Shown here piece by piece: positions 51,859 through 61,006 of a stretch of 64,000 bases of DNA. Position numbers and translations under genes: made by a program. Source of the stretch: a virus; the IMG/VR virus record IMGVR_UViG_3300031612_000010, positions 1-64,000 of that record. One strand, given 5' to 3'. The notes beneath the pieces are model-generated. The model worked only from the letters and a program-made list of their open reading frames with translations, did no database searches and was not told where the DNA came from. The number at the start of each line of letters is the position of its first letter. Position 1 is the stretch's first letter.

Positions 51859-52922
51859 CAAAGGAAGAAACATTAAAAAAATGGGTATGCACTAAACCTT
51901 GGAACTACTTAGATGTTAATCACTTTGGGTCATACATGTGTTGTCCAAGTTGGCTACCAACAAGTATTGATGATGTTGGTACAGGAAATCAAGTATCTAT
52001 TACCGAAGGTTGGTTTGGCGAAACAGCAGAACAGATTCGTGCAAGTGTACTAGATGGTAGTTTTAGTTATTGCGATCACACATTGTGTCCCGATATAAGC
52101 GAAGTATTAGCAGGACGTACAACTGAAAGTTATAACTTTAAATTAAAAGAAAACTTCCAGCCGCCCAAAGTTCCCATGGTAGAAACTATACTGTATGGAC
52201 AAGACAGAAGTTGCAACATGAAATGTCCTAGTTGTAGACATGATGTTATACCAAACGACAATGTAAACAGTGATACTCATAAGAAAAAACAATCAGTACA
52301 AGATGAGATTGAAGATACATTTGGTAGTAGCATTAAACAAATAATGCTAACTGGCTCCGGCGATCCCATTTATAGTAAAATATATAGAGACTTCCTAATT
52401 AATTTTAATGCTTTAAAATATCCAAATATAAATGATATTCAGATAGTCACAAACGGTGTATTACTTAATGAGAAAATGTGGAATAGTTTTAACTGCCAAC
52501 AATATATTAAAACGCTTGATATAAGTTTAGATGCTGGCACAAAAGATACTTATGAAAACGTTACAAGACTGGGCGGGATATGGGAATCTTTAATTAACAA
52601 TATTAAATTCCTAGTCAACTTAAAGGATATGAAGCGTCATTTTATTTTTAGTTATGTAGTGAGTGAGTATAATTTTAAAGAAATGATACAAGCAATGGAA
52701 ATAATTGATGACATTACGAAAGATATGATAGGAACTTTTATTATTAATTTTAGACAACATGTATATTGGGAAACAGGTGCATTCACACAAGAGCGTGTAA
52801 CTGCTATTAGTGTATTTGATCCGTTGCACTTGCAACACAACGAATTTTTAGAACAACTAGACATTATAAACGCACATCAACATGTGTCGCATAATTTCCA
52901 TCATTTATTAAAGGAAGTATAG
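51852..52922 (+). CDS. radical SAM protein, copy 2
   Basis: A 356-residue radical SAM enzyme with the cluster motif CNMKCPSC (C121, C125, C128), an MLTGSGDPIYSK block replacing GGEP (about 165-176), and DIQIVTNGVLL. It has an N-terminal Cys-rich segment (TKPW..., YMCCPSW, YCDHTLCPD) as in copies 1 and 3. GSGDP is a known variant of the SAM-binding GGE motif. Substrate unknown. It overlaps the transferase gene by 7 nt and precedes a thioredoxin-like gene that could supply reducing power. Confidence 0.82.
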   Translation: MLTKEETLKKWVCTKPWNYLDVNHFGSYMCCPSWLPTSIDDVGTGNQVSITEGWFGETAEQIRASVLDGSFSYCDHTLCPDISEVLAGRTTESYNFKLKENFQPPKVPMVETILYGQDRSCNMKCPSCRHDVIPNDNVNSDTHKKKQSVQDEIEDTFGSSIKQIMLTGSGDPIYSKIYRDFLINFNALKYPNINDIQIVTNGVLLNEKMWNSFNCQQYIKTLDISLDAGTKDTYENVTRLGGIWESLINNIKFLVNLKDMKRHFIFSYVVSEYNFKEMIQAMEIIDDITKDMIGTFIINFRQHVYWETGAFTQERVTAISVFDPLHLQHNEFLEQLDIINAHQHVSHNFHHLLKEV

Positions 52923-52923
52923 T

Positions 52924-53442
52924 ATGACACTATTAACAAGCAACCACATGATAGGTAAGCAACCAACACAATTAATTAAACCTGACAAGGTAAACTTAAT
53001 AATGATTATATGTAATCATTGTCCCTATGTACTGTTTAGGATGCCTGCTATTAGTCAGATCGTCAAAGACTACAAAGATCAAGTAAACATTGTAGCAGTG
53101 AACAGCAATGACGCAAGTCCAACAACAGATGATAGCAGTATGGAAGATGCTCCAGAATTAATGCCAGCATTTATAGAACGATGGGATTTGCAATGTGATT
53201 ATGTATTTGATGAAGATCAAAGTATTGCACGCGAGTATGATGCAGTATGTACACCAGAGTTTTATATAGTCAATGAAGAAGGCGTGATTGTATACCACGG
53301 AGAATTAGATCCTAGTCATACCTCTAATAGACTAATGCCGACGGGCAGTAGTGTTAGGCATGCACTAGACTTGACATTGGTTGGTAAACCGATTAACTGG
53401 AAACCTACTCCAAGTTTTGGTTGTAGTGTTAAGTGGAAGTAG
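52924..53442 (+). CDS. thioredoxin-fold redox protein (AhpC/TSA-like)
   Basis: A 172-residue protein of the thioredoxin-like family with a CNHCPYV active site (CxxC at 30 and 33). It contains YDAVCTPEFYIVN (cis-Pro loop region with TPxF), IVYHGELD and the C-terminal PSFGCSVKWK signature of bacterial thioredoxin-like/peroxiredoxin proteins of the AhpC/TSA group. It may reduce disulfides or serve the adjoining radical SAM enzymes. One base separates it from the gene upstream and four from the next. Confidence 0.85.
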   Translation: MTLLTSNHMIGKQPTQLIKPDKVNLIMIICNHCPYVLFRMPAISQIVKDYKDQVNIVAVNSNDASPTTDDSSMEDAPELMPAFIERWDLQCDYVFDEDQSIAREYDAVCTPEFYIVNEEGVIVYHGELDPSHTSNRLMPTGSSVRHALDLTLVGKPINWKPTPSFGCSVKWK

Positions 53443-53446
53443 TAAC

Positions 53447-54673
53447 ATGAATAAGATATGCACACATGCATGGAAAGGTTTACATATAACTCCTAGTAGT
53501 GACGTTACCATGTGTTGCAAACAAAAAAGACAACTACCGTATCATACCGACTTGGTATCTAGAGACAACCGTATACACGATATACGACACAGTGAAAACT
53601 GGAATAAAGTAAGACAGAGTATGCTAGACGGCGAAGAACACGACAGTTGTAAAATGTGTTGGGACGATGAAAAAGATGGTATCACGAGTCTACGTCAAAA
53701 TTCTAATAAATCTCACAGTGATTATTACGCAGAAATTCTTAACAATAACAGCGCAGAACTTATCGATGACCGATTAGGCATAGTTGATATTAGGCAGTCT
53801 AATATATGTAACATGAAATGTTTAAGTTGCTCGCCTAGGTTTAGCAGTCTATGGAATTTAGAATCATTAAAACACGATACTAAATTTACTCAACACTTGC
53901 CCGGAACTAATGTAAAGAACAACGGTGTATTAGAAGTAAACACGGATTACATTAGCGATGATATTATGGAAAATATACCATATATTAACGAGTTTTATTT
54001 TGCTGGCGGTGAGCCAATGCTTAATAAAATACATTGGGATATTCTCGAAGAACTAGATAGACTAGGCAGATATGATGTGAAAATTGTATACAACACAAAC
54101 CTATTAAAACTAGAGTATAAAGGCAAACACATTTTTGATTATTGGGATAAATTCACAAATTGGCACGCCGGCATCAGCATTGATGCAATTGGTGCAAGGG
54201 GCGAATATGTAAGAACTGGCACAAAATGGGATATATTAGATCACAATATTTCACTTGCATCTAAATATTACAAAGATAAAATAAACCTTGATGTTACTGT
54301 AAGTGCGCTAAATTTAGGAGGACTGGTTGATGTATTAGAATACACTAAGTCAAAGTCTATTGACAAAATTGTATTCACTAATTTTGTATACATGCCACAA
54401 TGGATGAATACATATAATTTGCCATTGCACTATAGACAACAAATAGTAAACGATATACAACAATTTATTGATCAGCAGACAAACTCTGAGTTTCTCAGAT
54501 TTTTAAATAATAGTTTTAGCAACTTCAAAATAAAAATGAACCAAAGCCAGAGATTTGATCTCAATGAAGAGTATGGATTTAAAGAGTTTATCAAAACGCA
54601 TGATAAAATAAGAGGCACCAATATATTTGAGAGTTGTCCAGAATTTATCGACTTATGGGATGATATTAAATGA
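53447..54673 (+). CDS. radical SAM protein (twitch/SPASM-like), copy 3
   Basis: A 408-residue radical SAM protein, counted from MNKICTHAWKGLHITPSSDV; the open frame upstream overlaps the thioredoxin-like gene and is rejected. Cluster motif CNMKCLSC (C121, C125, C128), SAM-binding FAGGEPMLNK (about 183-192), and an N-terminal Cys set (CTHAW, TMCCKQ, SCKMCWDDEKDGITSLR) that parallels copy 1 (ECDFCWRIED). Closest to copy 1 in layout. Substrate unknown. Overlaps the sugar dehydrogenase gene by 4 nt. Confidence 0.82.
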   Translation: MNKICTHAWKGLHITPSSDVTMCCKQKRQLPYHTDLVSRDNRIHDIRHSENWNKVRQSMLDGEEHDSCKMCWDDEKDGITSLRQNSNKSHSDYYAEILNNNSAELIDDRLGIVDIRQSNICNMKCLSCSPRFSSLWNLESLKHDTKFTQHLPGTNVKNNGVLEVNTDYISDDIMENIPYINEFYFAGGEPMLNKIHWDILEELDRLGRYDVKIVYNTNLLKLEYKGKHIFDYWDKFTNWHAGISIDAIGARGEYVRTGTKWDILDHNISLASKYYKDKINLDVTVSALNLGGLVDVLEYTKSKSIDKIVFTNFVYMPQWMNTYNLPLHYRQQIVNDIQQFIDQQTNSEFLRFLNNSFSNFKIKMNQSQRFDLNEEYGFKEFIKTHDKIRGTNIFESCPEFIDLWDDIK

Positions 54674-55464
54674 ATATAGGCATAATTGGAAGCGAAGGTA
54701 TCGTAGGATCAGCATTGCGTGCTGGATTTAATCGTCTGGGATTCTCGGTGACTAGTTACGACATACTACTTAATCAGCCTATATCAAACATGTTATACAC
54801 TGAAATAGTATACATATGTGTCCCAACACCATCGCACGAAGACGGTAGTTGCAATACAGATATAGTAGAATCAGTTGTAGATGATTTGTATAAACTAGAA
54901 TACAAGGGTGTCATCGCAATAAAAAGCACTGTGGGACCTGGAACAACACAGCGTCTTATAGATAAACACAATGATCAGATAGTATTTGTACCAGAATTTC
55001 TCAAAGAACGCAGTGCAGAATACGACTTCGTATTCAATCATCGCTTACTATTAGTAGGTACACATAATGTTAATCACTATTATCTAGTGCAGTGTACGCA
55101 CGGACAGTATCCACAAGACTCTATGAGAGTAACACCAGTTGAAGCAGAGATGATGAAGTACTATTGGAATACATTCAACGCTACTCGCATAACCTTTGCT
55201 AATGTATTCTATGAGATATGTCAAGCGAACGGGGCAGAGTATGATCGAGTTAAAGAAGCATTCCTACGAAGCAGTGACATGCCAGACGAATACCTAGACG
55301 TTAAGCCTGAGTTACGAGGATACGGCGGTGCATGTTTACCAAAAGATGTTAAGGCAACACAGCGACTATGTGATCAACATAGTCTACCATTAAAGTTCTT
55401 TGAAGCAATAGATGAGACTAATGATCTATTCCACGCCACTGTGTTTGATGGCATGAGGAAATGA
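54670..55464 (+). CDS. NDP-sugar dehydrogenase-like, short form
   Basis: A 264-residue protein of the UDP-glucose/GDP-mannose dehydrogenase superfamily. N-terminal Rossmann IIGSEGIVGSAL (5-16), YICVPTP, STVGPGTTQRL, FVPEFLKERSA, and the catalytic GYGGACLPKD with Cys222. It stops after this central domain, so the C-terminal NDP-binding domain found in full-length enzymes (about 400 residues or more) is missing. It could be a reduced active form, use a partner chain, or act on a different acid. Coupled by 4-nt overlaps on both sides. Confidence 0.82.
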   Translation: MNIGIIGSEGIVGSALRAGFNRLGFSVTSYDILLNQPISNMLYTEIVYICVPTPSHEDGSCNTDIVESVVDDLYKLEYKGVIAIKSTVGPGTTQRLIDKHNDQIVFVPEFLKERSAEYDFVFNHRLLLVGTHNVNHYYLVQCTHGQYPQDSMRVTPVEAEMMKYYWNTFNATRITFANVFYEICQANGAEYDRVKEAFLRSSDMPDEYLDVKPELRGYGGACLPKDVKATQRLCDQHSLPLKFFEAIDETNDLFHATVFDGMRK

Positions 55465-56363
55465 AATTAAGGTTGGCATTGTCGAATGGTGAATATTTAT
55501 ATATTGATCTGGTTGACGATGATTGGATACATCAATGGGCAAAAAAGATCACAACATTAGAATTAGATATCACGGAGCATGTAGCACTTGGGTCTATTTG
55601 TAATACAGACCACAATGTACTATTCGATTGTATCGATAACTTTATATGCGTACTCAACGAAGAACTTTCTAATTTAGGAATAACCGTACCAGATTTTTTG
55701 CCAACTGCAATAGATCTCAAAAAATTAGATTCACGTGATATACAAATGCATTTAAATCGTATTCATCGCTGGCTTGTTTTTATGATGTTTAGAAAATCTT
55801 ATATAGTAAATAACCAAGATTATATACCCAATAATATTAATGAACTATTTGAAACACAATATGATAATATGATGACTACGTTATTAAAGTTAAATCAATT
55901 AGTACATGCAATTGAAAGCAATTACACTAGTCCTGGGACAGACACATTCCCTGGCAATCAACATCAACATCCATATTGGGATCAAGCATTTAAGGGCGAT
56001 GATGTAATTTCATTAGCAGCAGATGCGCCACTTGAGCGCATGTTATCTACAAACAATCATGATGTGTGGTTAGCAAAGCGAATACTAGGCAAAGACTTTA
56101 GAGAATGCTGGCTTGACAATGATGATCCGTCATACGAAGATATTACCAATATAGGTGAGATATTGCATTATGCATTTGAAGTTGACCCACTTAATAATTT
56201 AGATGACTTCTACAACAGTGAGCAATTCGCTTCATGGATGAAGCAGTACGGACGTGATATAAATAATATAGGAAGAATACCAATTGGAAATATTATAGAC
56301 ATGCCAGATAATATATATGAAATAATGCAATGTTGCACCATAGAAAAGATAGAGATAATATGA
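55461..56363 (+). CDS. unrecognised paralogous family, member B
   Basis: A 300-residue protein starting MKLRLALSNGEYLYIDLVDD. It shares with the gene at 49623 an N-terminal S-N-G-x(4)-I-x-L unit and the C-terminal DVWLAKRILGKDFRECWLDN, DPSYEDITNI and IGRIPIGN segments. The middle (IHRWLVFMMF, then a His-rich NQHQHPYWDQ) is less conserved. No known fold or motif. Both members sit next to sugar-modifying genes, which suggests a shared but unknown role in the glycan pathway. Confidence 0.72.
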   Translation: MKLRLALSNGEYLYIDLVDDDWIHQWAKKITTLELDITEHVALGSICNTDHNVLFDCIDNFICVLNEELSNLGITVPDFLPTAIDLKKLDSRDIQMHLNRIHRWLVFMMFRKSYIVNNQDYIPNNINELFETQYDNMMTTLLKLNQLVHAIESNYTSPGTDTFPGNQHQHPYWDQAFKGDDVISLAADAPLERMLSTNNHDVWLAKRILGKDFRECWLDNDDPSYEDITNIGEILHYAFEVDPLNNLDDFYNSEQFASWMKQYGRDINNIGRIPIGNIIDMPDNIYEIMQCCTIEKIEII

Positions 56364-56734
56364 ATGTAGTAACAGTAATGAAACCAGATGTATTCACTGA
56401 CTCAAGAGGAACTATACAAAGTTTCTATCCAGACGAGAACATAGTCGAATACAATCTAATGATCACAAAGAAAGATGATGAACGTGGATACCATTATCAT
56501 CCTCACTTCATAGAGTACATGCTAGTAGTAGAAGGCGAGTGCTTGTTTAAAGAATATAGCGATGAGGTATACGAAACTGTTTTAACAGTAGGTGACAGTA
56601 TTAGAATACCAAAGCACACACCTCATACATTTGTGGCACTCACAGACTTCAAGTTTGTTAGTATGCTTACACAACGATGGAACGACAGCCATCCTCCAAT
56701 AATAAAGGTAGACAAAAATGGAAAGTCCATTTAG
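56360..56734 (+). CDS. cupin, sugar isomerase/epimerase-like
   Basis: A 124-residue single-domain cupin counted from MNVVTVMKPDVFTDSRGTIQ, the start that overlaps the previous gene by 4 nt. RGYHYHPHFIEYMLVVEGEC gives the metal- or substrate-binding His cluster, and SIRIPKHTPHTFVAL the second cupin motif. DSRGTIQSFYPDE resembles the opening of dTDP-sugar 3,5-epimerases and WxcM-like 3,4-ketoisomerases. It likely isomerises an NDP-keto-sugar before transamination by the next gene, with which it overlaps by 17 nt. Confidence 0.78.
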   Translation: MNVVTVMKPDVFTDSRGTIQSFYPDENIVEYNLMITKKDDERGYHYHPHFIEYMLVVEGECLFKEYSDEVYETVLTVGDSIRIPKHTPHTFVALTDFKFVSMLTQRWNDSHPPIIKVDKNGKSI

Positions 56735-57326
56735 ATTCGTACACAAATTTGAAGAGCAGATTGCAGAATACACCGGCGCTAAGTATGCTATAGCAACCGA
56801 CTGTTGTACTCATGCATTGTTCCTCAGTCTGTATTACTATAAACAACAGAGCGATATCACCACTGTGACATTGCCAAAGAACACCTATATCAGTGTGGCA
56901 ATGCAATGCAAGCATCTAGGATTAGATGTAGAGTTTGTTGACAAAGAGTGGAAAGGATGCTATACTATAGGGAATACCAATGTAGTTGATGCTGCTCCTA
57001 GACTTAGGAGAGGTCAGTATGAACCTGGCACAAATACATGTCTAAGTTTTCAGTTTAAGAAGATACTCAGCACAGTACGAGGAGGCATGATACTCACTAA
57101 CGACATAGACTTCTACAACTGGGCACAACGTGCTACACATGATGGTAGAGATATGAGTGTACCATATGAACAAGACAACATTACATTCGCTGGTTGGCAT
57201 TACTTTATGACACCAGAGACAGCACAAATGGGATTAGCAAAACTACGTTACCTGCCAGACTACAATGAAGATTGTGCAGGTAGTGAAACTTATCCAGATA
57301 TAAGTTATACAACGGATTTTAAATAA
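56718..57326 (+). CDS. DegT/DnrJ-type sugar aminotransferase-like, short form
   Basis: A 202-residue protein resembling the PLP-binding half of nucleotide-sugar aminotransferases. It has FEEQIAEYTGAKYAIATDCC (11-30), TLPKNTYISVAMQCKHLGLD, VVDAAPRL (Asp91, PLP N1 partner) and SFQFKKILSTVRGGMIL (candidate Schiff-base Lys at 114-115). Full-length members are about 370 residues, and the C-terminal domain is almost absent here. It may be a minimal active enzyme or non-catalytic. A 4-amino or 3-amino sugar product would fit the cupin before it. Confidence 0.75.
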   Translation: MESPFRFVHKFEEQIAEYTGAKYAIATDCCTHALFLSLYYYKQQSDITTVTLPKNTYISVAMQCKHLGLDVEFVDKEWKGCYTIGNTNVVDAAPRLRRGQYEPGTNTCLSFQFKKILSTVRGGMILTNDIDFYNWAQRATHDGRDMSVPYEQDNITFAGWHYFMTPETAQMGLAKLRYLPDYNEDCAGSETYPDISYTTDFK

Positions 57327-57850
57327 TGACCACTGGAATTATAAACGGCACACCTATACATGACGATAATAAAATGTATATACATGCTAGAACAAAATTC
57401 ACACAAATTTATGCAGTTGATATGGCAACACATGGTATACATGTTGATTACGAACATGAGATAGAAGATATAGCAATTCGTTTCGTAGAATTTACTAAAA
57501 AAAATAAGTTCGTGAATCAGGTTATATCACAGAACGGATTAGTTCAAAGCAAATATCCAGTACGAGATCATCTTGAAATATTTAACATACATACTGACTT
57601 TCAAATAAGTCCAGTAACAATACCCAACCTTATTCTAGTATTTGGTATTCATACTGAGATGTGTGTGTTAGATCACGCAGAGGCTATTAAACAACGTTTC
57701 CCAAACACACAAGTACTAATACTAAGTGACTTTTGTGCATCAAAACACGAGGGTGGATATGCATTATTTAATTACTGCCTGCGATCTAGGCGTATAGATT
57801 TTGTAGATTCTAGTAAGATGGTAATAATAAACGAAGATTACGATTTATAA
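57326..57850 (+). CDS. isochorismatase-like cysteine hydrolase (divergent)
   Basis: A 174-residue protein with an alpha/beta fold resembling isochorismatase-type hydrolases: YAVDMATHGIHVDYE near the N-terminus and LVFGIHTEMCVLDHAEAIKQ (about 104-123), matching the G-x-x-T-x-x-C-V-x-x-T-A-x-x-A signature with Cys113 as nucleophile, and VLILSDFCAS. The early Asp (32) and a Lys (75-76) would complete a triad. The sequence is divergent, so substrate and activity are unsure. Overlaps the previous gene by one base. Confidence 0.45.
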   Translation: MTTGIINGTPIHDDNKMYIHARTKFTQIYAVDMATHGIHVDYEHEIEDIAIRFVEFTKKNKFVNQVISQNGLVQSKYPVRDHLEIFNIHTDFQISPVTIPNLILVFGIHTEMCVLDHAEAIKQRFPNTQVLILSDFCASKHEGGYALFNYCLRSRRIDFVDSSKMVIINEDYDL

Positions 57851-57859
57851 AGGATTAAA

Positions 57860-59056
57860 ATGAGACAAGTAAAGAAAGTAGATGAATGTCGCAGTTGCGG
57901 CACTGATAGTATGAATACCGTATTTGACATAGGCGATCTAAAGATCAATGCGTTCACAGTAGAACCAAATACAGATGTAGGAAATGCCCCACTTACATTG
58001 GTGCATTGTCACGTATGTGATTTAATACAACTAGACCACACTGTACGAGAACAAGAACTATACGAAAACTATTGGTACTTGTCAAGGCTCAATCAAAAGA
58101 TCGTAGATAACTTGAGCAACATAGTAGATGACATCGCCAACGAAGTAGGACTAAACAAAGACGACATAGTATTAGACATCGGTGCTAACGATGGTACACT
58201 GCTAAGTAATTACGACAGTAAAAAAGTCACACGAGTAGGATGTGATCCCGCAAAGAATATACATCTTGATTTAGTAAAGCATACAGATATCATGATAGGT
58301 GACTTCTTCAACTACGATAATTGGGTGTCGCGCGTAGGTATAAAAACCGCACGCGCTATCACTACCGTTGCTATGTTCTATGACTTAGATGATCCCAATA
58401 GTTTCGTACAAGACATTAAGAAAGTATTAGCGACTGATGGTGTATGGTTATGTCAATTAATGACAGCAGAACCTATGTTAGCAAGCAACGATCTAGGCAA
58501 CGTGATACATGAGCATATAGAGTATTATAGTTTCAAGAGCCTTGTTGTATTAATGGAACGTCACGGACTAGAGATATACAAAGTACTAGAGAATGATATC
58601 AATGGCGGCAGTTATCAACTATACATTAGACATTACACAACTGGTAGCATTGAATACGCAGAAGATATTACACCAGAACGCATCTCTAAGTGGGCAGGTA
58701 ATATTGCACAAAACAGAGATGATACAGTAGACTTTCTGCGTAAAGTAGTTAACGAAGGTAAGCGCGTATACATCATGGGTGCTAGTACCAAAGGCAATAC
58801 CATCATGCAGTATTACGGATTAGACAGTGAACTAATCGCCGGAGCAGCAGAGATACATCCTGATAAGATAGGTAAGTATCTAGTAGGTAGTAGTATACCT
58901 ATTGTACATGAGGATGATGCAAAGATAGATGCTGATTACTTCTTAGTGTTCCCATTCCACTTCAAAGACTTATTCGTTAATCGTATCATGAAAGATTGGA
59001 TAGCAGATGGTGGTAAGTTAATATTCTGTACACCACAGTTTGAGGTAATAGGTTAA
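57860..59056 (+). CDS. sugar C-methyltransferase
   Basis: A 398-residue SAM-dependent methyltransferase with the three-part layout of NDP-deoxysugar C-methyltransferases. It has an N-terminal zinc domain (CRSC, C10 and C13; CHVC, C50 and C53), a SAM-binding Rossmann core (IVLDIGANDGTLL, 103-115; GCDPAKN) and a C-terminal domain (INGGSYQLYIRH, YIMGASTKGNTIMQYYG). VIHEHIEYYSF contains the catalytic-region His/Glu pair. It would add a branch methyl to a keto-sugar. AAAGGATTAAA precedes the ATG; it overlaps the next gene by one base. Confidence 0.88.
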   Translation: MRQVKKVDECRSCGTDSMNTVFDIGDLKINAFTVEPNTDVGNAPLTLVHCHVCDLIQLDHTVREQELYENYWYLSRLNQKIVDNLSNIVDDIANEVGLNKDDIVLDIGANDGTLLSNYDSKKVTRVGCDPAKNIHLDLVKHTDIMIGDFFNYDNWVSRVGIKTARAITTVAMFYDLDDPNSFVQDIKKVLATDGVWLCQLMTAEPMLASNDLGNVIHEHIEYYSFKSLVVLMERHGLEIYKVLENDINGGSYQLYIRHYTTGSIEYAEDITPERISKWAGNIAQNRDDTVDFLRKVVNEGKRVYIMGASTKGNTIMQYYGLDSELIAGAAEIHPDKIGKYLVGSSIPIVHEDDAKIDADYFLVFPFHFKDLFVNRIMKDWIADGGKLIFCTPQFEVIG

Positions 59057-60282
59057 TGAACATAGGATTTATAGGAACTGGCAAACTTGGAATGCCCTGC
59101 GCAGAAGCAATCGCCAAGAAAGGACATGACGTAACTGGCTACGATGTCGCAAATCATACAAGTGAGTTTGTTGAAATGCATAGTACTATCGCAGATGCAG
59201 TACACAACAGAGACATTGTATTTGTTGCAGTACCCACGCCTCATGATAGTGAATACGATGGTCGCGCACCAACTGCACATTTAACACCAAAGGACTTTAG
59301 ATACGATATTGTATCTAGCGTGTTAGAAGAAGCAAATAAACATATGACAAAGAATCAATTATTGGTTCTCATTAGTACGGTACTGCCTGGAACTGTTCGT
59401 AAACAATTCGTAGACCTTGTACCCAACACGCGTTTCATATATAACCCTTACTTAATTGCAATGGGAAGTGTCGCATGGGACATGGTTAATCCAGAAATGG
59501 TTATGATCGGCACAGCAGATGGAAGCACTACTGGTGATGCAAGTATGCTAGTTGACTTCTACAAGACTATTATGGAAAATGATCCTCGCTATGAGATCGG
59601 TACATGGGATGAATGCGAATGCATAAAAGTGTTTTACAATACATTCATTAGTGCCAAGATAGGTCTTGTCAACATGATACAAGATGTGGCACAAAAACAA
59701 GGTAACATTAATGTAGATGTAGTAACTAATGCACTTGCTGCAAGTACTATGCGTATCATGGGTCCCCAATATATGAAGGCTGGCATGGGAGATGGCGGTG
59801 GGTGTCATCCACGCGACAATATCGCACTACGTTATATGGCAGACGAATTAAACTTAGGATATGATCTATTTGACAGTATAATGGCTGCAAGAGAAATACA
59901 GGCGAAGAACATTGCGTTGGAATTAGTGAAATATGCAGAGCAAGAAAAGATGCAAATTGTCATACATGGCAAGGCGTACAAGCCCAACGTAGAGTATTGT
60001 GATGGTAGTTATAGTTTACTGATTGGACATTACTGTATAGAGGCTGGACATCAACCAGTGTATGTAGATCCGTTAACATGCGATGAATATAATCCAATTC
60101 AACCATGCGTGTTCTTATTGGCACATAGTGCTAGTACTACATATCAATATACTGGTGAAAATATTATAGATGTATTATATTGTGATGTACCAAATGGTAG
60201 TATCATAATTGATCCATGGCGTTCATATGTTAATAAAGATTGTAAGGTAATACACTATGGGAACACTAGAAATGAAAGGTAG
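59056..60282 (+). CDS. NDP-sugar dehydrogenase, full-length form
   Basis: A 408-residue protein of the UDP-glucose/GDP-mannose dehydrogenase superfamily: Rossmann FIGTGKLGMPCAEAI (5-19), FVAVPTPHD, ISTVLPGTVRK, YNTFISAKIGLVNMIQD, and catalytic GDGGGCHPRDN with Cys250. The C-terminal domain (VIHGKAYKPNVEYCDGSYS, YVDPLTCDEYN) is present, unlike in the short paralogue at 54670. It oxidises a 6-hydroxyl to make an NDP-uronic acid, or a related reaction. Overlaps the next gene by about 11 nt. Confidence 0.85.
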   Translation: MNIGFIGTGKLGMPCAEAIAKKGHDVTGYDVANHTSEFVEMHSTIADAVHNRDIVFVAVPTPHDSEYDGRAPTAHLTPKDFRYDIVSSVLEEANKHMTKNQLLVLISTVLPGTVRKQFVDLVPNTRFIYNPYLIAMGSVAWDMVNPEMVMIGTADGSTTGDASMLVDFYKTIMENDPRYEIGTWDECECIKVFYNTFISAKIGLVNMIQDVAQKQGNINVDVVTNALAASTMRIMGPQYMKAGMGDGGGCHPRDNIALRYMADELNLGYDLFDSIMAAREIQAKNIALELVKYAEQEKMQIVIHGKAYKPNVEYCDGSYSLLIGHYCIEAGHQPVYVDPLTCDEYNPIQPCVFLLAHSASTTYQYTGENIIDVLYCDVPNGSIIIDPWRSYVNKDCKVIHYGNTRNER

Positions 60283-60994
60283 AATATTTACATTTGGTTG
60301 CAGTTTTACACACTATCATTGGCACACTTGGGCAGATATAATAAATTTTGATTTAGATAATGAATTTCAGAATTGGGGCGTAAGTGGTATTGGCAATGTT
60401 TCTATATTGCACAAGATGCTTGAGTGTGACCTAAAACATAAGTTCAATTCTAATGATATTATATTAGTAAATTGGAGTTCGTGGCATAGAGAAGATAGAA
60501 TATCAATTGGCGGGAACTGGATGTGTGGTGGGAACATTTTTAATAATCCTACCTTTGACAAATCATTTATTGATACGTATTGGAATGAACACAATGATAT
60601 TGTAAAAAATACATCTGCTATAATAATGGCAAACAAAATGTTTAATATAAATTTTCAGAGTCACATGACAGACTTTGATACTTATAAAGATATATCAGAT
60701 AATTATAAATATCTTTTTGATAACTTACCTAATACAGTTATTTTTGATATTACTAATAATTCTAAGTTTAATAACAAAACATGGGATGCTCATCCAGATG
60801 TTATATGTCATCTCAATCACGTTAGTACAATATACAATAGTCTTGACTTAACAATAAATCCAGCAACCGTTGATCATTTTAATAAATTACAAGAATATAT
60901 AGTAACTGAATTAACCGACGCTGGCATTAATATGTCGTGGGATGAAAAAAGCAAATTCTTTATAGAACTATTAGGTCGCAACAGCACTTTTTAA
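60272..60994 (+). CDS. SGNH/GDSL-like hydrolase
   Basis: A 240-residue protein with FTFGCSFTHYHW at residues 6-17 (nucleophile Ser11 in G-C-S-F) and a C-terminal-side DAHPDVICHLN giving the Asp-x-His pair of SGNH hydrolases, plus the NWGVSGIGN oxyanion Gly block and VNWSSWHRED. SGNH proteins in glycan operons are often O-acetyl esterases or transferases. It likely edits acyl groups on the sugar. The ATG at 60257, five codons upstream, is an alternative. It is the last gene of the operon and ends 12 bases before a convergent gene, with no clear terminator. Confidence 0.72.
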   Translation: MKGRIFTFGCSFTHYHWHTWADIINFDLDNEFQNWGVSGIGNVSILHKMLECDLKHKFNSNDIILVNWSSWHREDRISIGGNWMCGGNIFNNPTFDKSFIDTYWNEHNDIVKNTSAIIMANKMFNINFQSHMTDFDTYKDISDNYKYLFDNLPNTVIFDITNNSKFNNKTWDAHPDVICHLNHVSTIYNSLDLTINPATVDHFNKLQEYIVTELTDAGINMSWDEKSKFFIELLGRNSTF

Positions 60995-61006
60995 GCATTT
61001 CTAGCC

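Noticed and set aside
51852-54673. Radical SAM genes as viperin-like antiviral enzymes
   Set aside because: Length, N-terminal Cys-rich regions and lack of the viperin C-terminal pattern argue against it; the glycan context fits better.
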